From JAKFVC01 sp040386595 (GTDB taxonomy: Bacteria > Planctomycetota > Planctomycetia > Planctomycetales > Planctomycetaceae): a stretch of DNA of 64,000 nucleotides. The notes under the pieces are model-generated. The model did not search any database, had not been told where the DNA came from, and worked only from the letters and a program-made list of their open reading frames with translations. Below are positions 53,701-62,700 of the stretch, piece by piece (within the stretch, counting starts at the first letter, position 1; every line of letters starts with the position of its first letter). Both the position numbers and the translations under genes were made by a program. Location of the stretch: the NCBI GenBank assembly GCA_040386595.1, contig JAZKFE010000003.1, positions 1-64,000 of the forward strand, written 5' to 3'.

Positions 53701-56700
53701 CTCTGGTCGCCTGCAGGCGACGAACCCCGCGGCCAACGACCACTTCGGCCAAGCGGTGGCGATCTGGCACGATCCGATTACGGGCGCCGGTCGCACGATG
53801 ATTGGCATTCCCAATCTCGATGAGACGGCAGGCACATCACGGCAAGACCTCGGTGGCGTCCGCACCTTTACCACGGCCGGAGTGGTCCCCAATCCGACGT
53901 TGTACCCGCTCTACGCGGAGACGATTGCTCTCCCCAACTCCAGCTCGATGACGCTCTACGATGCCGCGTCGCGAACCTTGTTCGTCTCGGACAAAACGAC
54001 CGGCTCGATTTTGACGTACATCAACGAAGGCCTCTACTGGCGGCCTTCAAACACCCTCACGGGGTGGACGTCCGGGAGGACGGCGGGCTTCGGCATCGAT
54101 ATGGATCTCGATGCCGTGAGTGGCCGGCTGGTCGTCGGGACAGAAGCGAATTATGTCTACATCTTCCAGCGCCAGGCAAATGGTACCTGGAGCATCGGAT
54201 GGGCCATCAGCGACATCGGCACAGCCGGCACGGCGATGGGGGGCTCATTCGGTGCGTCCGTCGCTATTGAAGGAAATCGGCTGGTCATCGGAGCCCCAAC
54301 CGCAACGGTGAAGTATTACTCGACGGCTGCTGGAGGTGTCAGCGGTTACGTGCTCGATTTGGGTCTCGGAGCGGCGACGACGACCTCCTCGTCGTCGACT
54401 ACCCAACCGAGCGGTGTAACGACCTCCGTGGGCGCGGCTCACTACTACACCTTTAACTCTGGCACCAGCTCCTGGGGCTACGACCGATTGCTGATGCCCG
54501 ATGATCCGAACCTCCCCACGACGACCTCGTACTACGATCCCGGTATTCCAGCGTCGGCGGGTGTAGGTTATGTCGGGTTCAAAGTTAACGATTCGGATGC
54601 TCAGTTCTCCTACTTCTCGAAAGTAGGCTCGTACGATCTTGGGCGCTACAAAGATACGTATGGCAGGAACTTAGAGAACAACACTGTTCAGATGAGTATA
54701 GGACCTCGCACCCAAGTCGTTGTGAAAGACTCCAGGGTGTTTGACCCGTTTGGCAACACGACTTTCTACAACGACAGTTACACCGAGTACCGTACGATTT
54801 ACTTCCGCTCGACTGATAGCGGAAGCAACCTGGGCGATCTGAGCGACTATCGCAACGAGATTAATGACATTACTTCGAGTGTCTACGATCCGACATCCAT
54901 TCCTCCAACATCGACCTATTATGCATTCTCGATGGCGGGAGCGCGGTGGGGCTCAAGCGTCGACATTGTCGGCAGCACAGTGATCGTGGGAGCCGCAGGC
55001 AGATCTCGCACAGCCGTGTACGACGTCAGTCAATCCAGTTCTCAAGCGGATTACACCGCTTGGAATGTCTCGATTCCCGGCCTGGCGTCAAGCGTTCCCA
55101 TCGCCCGCGCTAATCCGGCGATCTTTAACCCCACGGGAAGTTTTACGGGGGGCTTTGGATCGGATGTCACCGCGATCGATGGACGCTTCTACTCCGGAGC
55201 GCCGGGTACCAATACCGTTTACTCCTATACGGGGTACGGGGCTTATTGGAGCAACGTCAGCAACTTCACCGTTCCGTCTGGACAACCTTCCGGCGGTTTC
55301 GGCGGCGCTCACACCATTGGCCAGACGGGTAACCGCGTCCTGATCGGCGCCCCCGGCGCATCTTCCGGAGCGGGGGTCGCTTACCTCTACGACAAAACGG
55401 GCAACTATCAGGGAATCAAGTTCTCTCCCTACAAGTTCCAGAGCTCGACGAATTCCACGGTGATTGATACGTCCGCGGTCGGATTTGGCACCGCGCCGTC
55501 GATCGTCAGTGATGGCTTGTATCTGATCGGAAATAACTCGAGCATCGCGAGCAATCGCTTCTTGTACAACTTCCGTCAGCGAGGACCGGCTTGGACGTCG
55601 GACGAGGGCCTGTTGAGCTCTCCCGCTCCTGTTCAACAGGCGGAAATGGGCAGCAGTGTCGCCATCTCTGGCACGACGGCCATTATGGGTGCCCCCGACT
55701 ATGGGAACCACGGCGCCGTCTTCATTTACAAGCAAGTCCCGAGTTCCGATCCCACTGCGGATCCCGTCTGGGAACTGGAGGCCCAGATCGACTCGCCGGG
55801 TTTCCAGACTGGTGATGACTTCGGTGCCAGTGTCGCGATCAACGGGGACACGCTGATCGTCGGCGCGCCGGGTCGAAATAATGGAGCTGGCGGTGCGTAC
55901 GTGTTCCATCGGCTGAACGGTCAGTGGACCTTGCAGAACGATCTGAGCGGTAACGTGGCCGGCGAGCGTCGCGGCACATCGGTCGATATCGGCGAGGAGT
56001 ACGCGGCGGCGGGTGCGCCGGGTGGCGCGGCTCCTGCCGTTTACCTGTATCGCAAGCTGGGTGGGGTCTGGTCCGCGGACGCGAAAGTGTCGTCACCGCA
56101 ATCGGGCAATGCCTTCGGGACCGCAGTCCATCTGGAATCGAACGCACTATTCGTTGGAGCGCCGGGTACCAGTACGGGTCCGGGAGCCGTGTTAATCTAC
56201 AGTCTCGCGGCACATCCGCAAAACGTCGTATCGAACGTATCACCCTCCACGCCGACAACCCTGACGGCCACGAATGGTGCGAATGGAGATCAGTTCGGCT
56301 ATTCACTCGACGGGAGTGGCAACTACCTGGTGATCGGCGCCCCTGGTGCGGCCTCCAACACCGGTGCGGCGTACGTGTTTGAACGGGCATCCGAAGCGGC
56401 GCCGTGGGTCCAGACACGTCTGGATTACTCTGCAGGCGCAGTCAGCGGAGACCGTTTCGGATCTTCTGTCGCCATTGATGGCGTGCAAATCATCGTCGGC
56501 GCCCCCGGCCGGACGCAGACAACAGGGACAGACGGGAAACAGTATTCTGTCGGCGAAGCCTTCAGCTATGGCCTGAAGAACAACGGCATCTGGACTCTGG
56601 AAACGCCCGCAGACAAGCCCGGAACTCACGTTCTCAGCGGGGCCGCCGCCACCGCCGGGGACAATATCGGCTACGCCGTGGCGATCAGCGGGGATCTGGC

Positions 56701-59700
56701 GTTGCTCGGTGCACCGCAACTGGCGGGACGACCTCCCGTTACGGGAGTCAAGGACACCGACGGCGGGGGCTATGCCTTCGTACGTCGGATTACCCCGCCG
56801 GGTAACAAGCTGCTGCCCGAGGCGCAAACCCAACTGGTTGCCGGCGCGCAGACCAACACCATTGCCAGCACGATGCTGGATGGCACACTGGTCAATGCCA
56901 CGCTGCAGTTCTTCGACATCAAAGAATTCGCCCTGCAGACGACGTCTGCTGCCGACAACAACGGCGACCTGATCATCAGCACGATCACGGTCGAGCCGGC
57001 CGGATTCACGGCTTATGGGTTACAAAAATTCACGGCGAGCGGAAACATCACGTTCACGAACCGGGCAACCGATCTGGCACTGCCGACTGACGGTCTGTTC
57101 GAATACGTGGCGAGCGTTGAGGTCAAGGGGACGGCACCGATCGCCCTCGACCTGAATGGGAACGGGTTGGAGTTTGTCGGGAAATCGCCCACGGGCGCCA
57201 CGTTCGATTGGAACGGAACCGGTACCCCCGAATCGACCGCATGGCTGGCGGCCACCGACGGCTGGCTGTTCATCGATCTGATAGCCGGGGGACAGGTCAC
57301 CCGCAACGAACTGAGCTTCTTATCTCTCGTTCCGACGGCCAGTTCCGATCTGGACGCTTTGCGAATTGGCTTCGACAGCAATCACAACAACATCCTGGAT
57401 CCACAGGACGCCGAGTGGAGCAAGTTCAAGATCTGGCAAGATCTGAACCAAGATGGGGTCAGCACTGCGAACGAGATCATCAGTCTGGATGCTGCCGGGA
57501 TCGTGTCGATCGGACTGGTCAGCAACCAGCAACAATTCACGGCAGCCTCGGGAGCTGTCACGGTGCTGGGACAATCCAGCTTCGTGAGGAGCAATGGCAG
57601 CACCGGCATCGTCGGCGATGTGGTCCTTAACACCGACGTGCAGGTGATTCAACCAGGAACAAGTTCGCTGCCGATCGATGGGACTTACGCCTTCATCGGT
57701 GGACCGGGTTCGACCTACGTGGCGGACGCTGATACCGACTGGATCCTCTACAACGGCTACCTCACGGCCAGCGACGGGCGCGATTCCGTCGATCTGACAG
57801 GTTTCACGAACGTCGAACTGCGTGGTGGCAACGGCAACAACCGGATTGAGGTCGTGTACTGGGCCGGAAATGTGATCATCGACGGCGGCGATGGGGCAGA
57901 TACGATCATTCTGCACTCCGGCTCCGGGGCGAACGTCACGGTCCTGGATCATGGAGCCTCAGATGAGCTGGATGTCCTGGGAACGGATCAACGCGATCAG
58001 ATCCAGATCACGGCGAGCACGATCGACGTGTTCCCAGATGGTTCTGGCGTTCCTTCCTTACACGTGAACTACACCGCGGGTCTCTCCCGAGTGCGAGTTT
58101 CCGGCGGGGATGGGAACGATGACTTCACCGTGGCTGGTACAAGTTCCACCAAGCTAGACCTCGACGGTGGCGCTGGAGCAGACCTCTACAAACTGTTTAC
58201 GGCCAGTGCGTCGACTCAAACCCGTGTCTTCGACACGGGGGCCAATGACGGCACGATCGACACCATCCGAGTGAATGTCGGGACGAACGGCTATTCGAAT
58301 CTTAAGCCGGGGGATGTGAACTTCAATTCCATCCTCAGCCCGCTCTGGTACGACAACTCCATTGAGCAGGTCGTTCTGGTCACGGTTGATCCGAAGCTGA
58401 ACCTCATTGGAAATGGCATCTTCCTGGTCACCAACGACTCCGTCCTGTTCAACGGTGCCAGCTACCCGCTGGCCGGTGTCACCGATTTAACCATCACGAC
58501 AACGGGCAGTGGCAGCACAATTCAAATCGATCAGATTCCGTCGACACTCCTAACCTTCAAGATCATCGCCACTGCCGGTTCGAACGATACCATCGCCGGC
58601 CCGGATCAGGCCAACACGTGGTCGATCACCGCGGGCGATACCGGCAGCCTCGCTGGAACTCCCACTGTCACGTTCTCCGGAATTGAGAATCTGACCGGCG
58701 GAACGGGAGCGGATCGGTTTGTGTTCGGCAACGGTGGTTCCATCAGTGGCATCATCGACGGCGGCCTCGGCACGGATGTCCTCGATTACTCGACACGCAC
58801 AACAGGTGTGACGGTCGATCTCAGCACGGGCGCTTACCTCAACCTTGAGACATTGCTCGGCAGTCAGGGTGAAGATTTCCTGGTCGGACCGAACACGGCC
58901 AATCTCTGGAATATCACTGGGTCCGGCAGCGGAAACGTCGATGGGCTGGTGTTCTCGCAGATCGAGAATCTCACAGGTGGATCTGAGGCAGACGAATTCC
59001 AGCTCAGCACGGCATCGGTGATCAGCGGAATCATCGACGGCGGAGCGGGTGAGAACCGGATCGAGTTCACCGGCACCGCCGGGAGCGACACCGTTGTCAT
59101 CGGCGTGCCGGCGGTGACATTGAATGGCGTGACCACGAAGTATGCGAACATCGCCACGCTCGAAGTTAACACTCTGGATGGCTTGGACCACATCACCGTG
59201 AACCCGGCCGTCACCGGATTCCCCCAGACGGTGAACGTCAACAGTGGCAGTGACGACGATGAGATCACCGTCAACCTGTTGGCGGGCTTGGCGGGCGTGA
59301 CCTCCACGATCAACGTCGACGGCGGCGATCCTTCGGCCAGCGATACGCTGATCATCAATGGTACCGCTGACGCAGACGTCATTTCCGTCGACGGCCTGGG
59401 AGTCACCTACGGGGCATTGCAGATCAGTCTGACCGCCGTTGAGAACCTGACCATCGCAGCTGGCGGTGGCAACGACGAACTCAGCCTGACCGGGACATTG
59501 GTCACGGGCACGATCCAACTGTTGGGTGAGGACGATGACGATACGATTACCTTGAACAACCCCACGGCCGCAGGCAAGATCATCGCCGACGGCGGAACGG
59601 GCACCGCTAACGTGCTCCGAGTCAACCTGAGTGACGAAGTGGATTCGGTCACTTTGGGAGCGGATGAATTAGTCGTCGCGACGAAGTTCACCGCAGACTA

Positions 59701-62700
59701 CAGCCATTTTGGAACGCTCGATCTGCAGACATTGGGCGGAGCCGACAACGTGACCATCACCAGTACCCACGTGGGTATGATCGTGTTGGGCACCGGCGAT
59801 GGCGAAGATACGGTGACCATCCAAAACACCGCAGGGCAACTGAGCCTTACCACGGGTGCGGACAATGACACGGTCAATGTCCGCGCCATCGGCGCTTCGG
59901 CAACGATTGACACGGGAACCGACGACGACACGTTGAATGTCGGAAGTACTGCCCCGTCTGGAAACGGCGTGCTGTCCGGAATTGGAGCGGCCTTGCAGTT
60001 CATCGGAGGCGAAGGACACAACACGCTGAACGTCGATGACACTGGCAATTCAGCGGCCAGCACCGGCAGCTTGAGCAGCACGCTGTTGTCCGGTTTGGGA
60101 ATGGCGGCTGGGATCTCCTATGAGACCGTCGATGAGCTGAATATTTCGCTCGGTAATTTTGGCAACCAATTTACCATCAATAGCACTCCTGACGAGACAG
60201 CCACAACGCTCAATACCGGCGCCGGCTCGGACCTTATCGACGTCCGGGCGATCAACGGAACCACGACGATCAATACAGGTGACGGTTCCGACACCATCAA
60301 CGTGACACCATCAGCAGACATCCCTGTTGATAGTAACTCGGCATCACCAGCCAATGTCTCCGCGATCAACGGGTTACTGGTCGTCAACGGCGGCGGCGCT
60401 GCCGGAGATGTCGACGAGCTGAACTTCACGTCTACATTCCCCTCGGTCGAGGCTGGCAATCTGACCGGCACTCAGCTGACCGGCCTGCAACTGCTTGCCG
60501 GTATCACTTACTCCGGCCTGGAGGCATTGAATGTCGTACTCGATACCAATAGCGACGTGGAATTCACGATCGAAAGCACGCATGCAGGAACAACCAGCCT
60601 GACCACGGGTTCCGGTGCCGACATCATCAACGTTCGCACCGTCAGCGGAAGCACCACCATCAATACGGGAGCTGAGTCCGACACAATCAATGTCGGTAGC
60701 AATGCGGCCGGAACGGCCGGGAATGCGAACGACAACACCGGGGGTAACCTCAATAGCATCGCCGCCCTGTTGACGATCAACGGCAATGATCCAACCAGTG
60801 GCAGTGACGTGTTGAACGTCGACGACACTGGAGACACGTTGGCCAACATCGGCACGCTGACCTCCACCGGCCTCTCCGGCCTGGGAATGACCGGCCGCAT
60901 CGTCTACGGCACGATCGAGACTCTGAATATTGGCTTGGGCTCGAGCGGAGACACCTTCACGATCGAGAGCACTCACAGTGGTGTGACTAACCTCGACAGC
61001 AACGCGGGCGCCGACATCATCAATGTCCGCACGATATCTGGCATCACGACGATCAATACAGGAGACGATTCGGACACGATCAACGTCGGCAGCAATGCGG
61101 CAGGTACCGTCGCGAATGCAAACAACAATTCCGGCGGCAACCTCAACAACATTGCCGCTCTGCTGACAATCAACGGCAACGACCCGACCAGTGGCAGCGA
61201 CGTGTTGAATGTGGACGACACCGGTGACTCGCTCGCGAACATCGGCACGCTGACCTCTACGAGCCTCTCTGGCCTGGGGATGGTTGGTAGCATCGTCTAC
61301 GGCACGATCGAGACGCTGAACATTGGCCTGGGCTCGGCGGGAGACACCTTCACGATCGAGAGTGCTCACAGTGGCGTGACGAATCTCGACAGCAACGCGG
61401 GCACCGACATCATCAATGTCCGCACCATTGCCGGTGCCACGACAATTAATACCGGAGACGATTCGGACACCATCAACGTCGGCAGCAACGCGGCGGGAAC
61501 CATCGCCAATGCGAACAACAACACCGGAGGCAACCTCAACAACATCGCCTCGCTGTTGACAATCAACGGCAATGATCCGACCAGTGGTAGCGATGTGCTG
61601 AACGTCGATGACACTGGTGATACACTGGCAAACATTGGCAACCTGACCGCCACCAGCCTCTCCGGCCTGGGGATGGGAGGAAGCATCACTTACGGCACGA
61701 TCGAGACGTTGAATATTGGCCTGGGGGCTGGAGGCGACACCTTCACGATCGAAAGCACTCACACTGGCGCGACAAACCTCAACAGCAATGCGGGCGCCGA
61801 CATCATTAACGTCCGCACGGTCAGCGGAAACACGACGATCAACGCGGGAGCCGAGTCGGATACCATCAACGTCGGCAGCCAGGCGGCGGGAACCGTGGCG
61901 AATCCAAACCACAATACCGGGGGCAACCTCAACAACATCGCCGCGCTGCTGACCATCAACGGCGATGCCGCAGCGGTGAATGGTGACGTGCTTAATGTGG
62001 ACGACACAGGGGACGCGTTCGCGAACGTGGGCACGCTGACCTCCACGAGCCTCTCCGGGCTAGGGATGGCCGGTAGCATCACCTACGGCACGATCGAATC
62101 GCTGAATATTAATCTCGGTTCCGGAGGCGATACCTTCACGATCGAGACCACCCATACAGGAGCAACCAGCCTGACCACCGGTTTCGGTGCCGACATCATT
62201 AACGTCCGAACGGTCAGCGGAACCACGGCAATCAATACAGGCTCTGAGTCCGACACGATCAACGTCGGGAGTAATGCTGCGGGATCCACCGCCAATCCGA
62301 ACAACAATTCCGGCGGCAACCTCAATAGCATCGCCGCGTTGCTGACGATCAATGGTGAAGACCCGGCAGCCAGTGGCGACGTGCTGAATGTGGACGATAC
62401 CGGCGACACGTTGGCGAACATCGGCACGTTGACCGCCACCAGTCTGACGGGACTGGGAATGGCGGGCAGTATCACCTACGGCACGATCGAAACGCTGAAT
62501 ATCAGCCTCGGTTCGGGGGAAGTCGAATACCATATCGAGAGCACACACGCCGGAACTACCAACCTGACCACCGCTCTGGGTAACGACGTCATCAATGTCC
62601 GCGCCATCAGCGGGAAGACAGAGATCAGCACCGGTGCCGGGAACGACACCATCAACATCGGCAGTCTGGCCGCCGGCACGTTCGCCAACCCGAACAACAA

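Noticed and set aside
60374..61912. 512-codon minus-strand frame opposite the 393-bp tandem array
   Set aside because: The product simply repeats with the array and recurs in each unit. No start signal or independent motif is seen. The same applies to the long minus-strand frames at 34244-35566 and 52463-53770.
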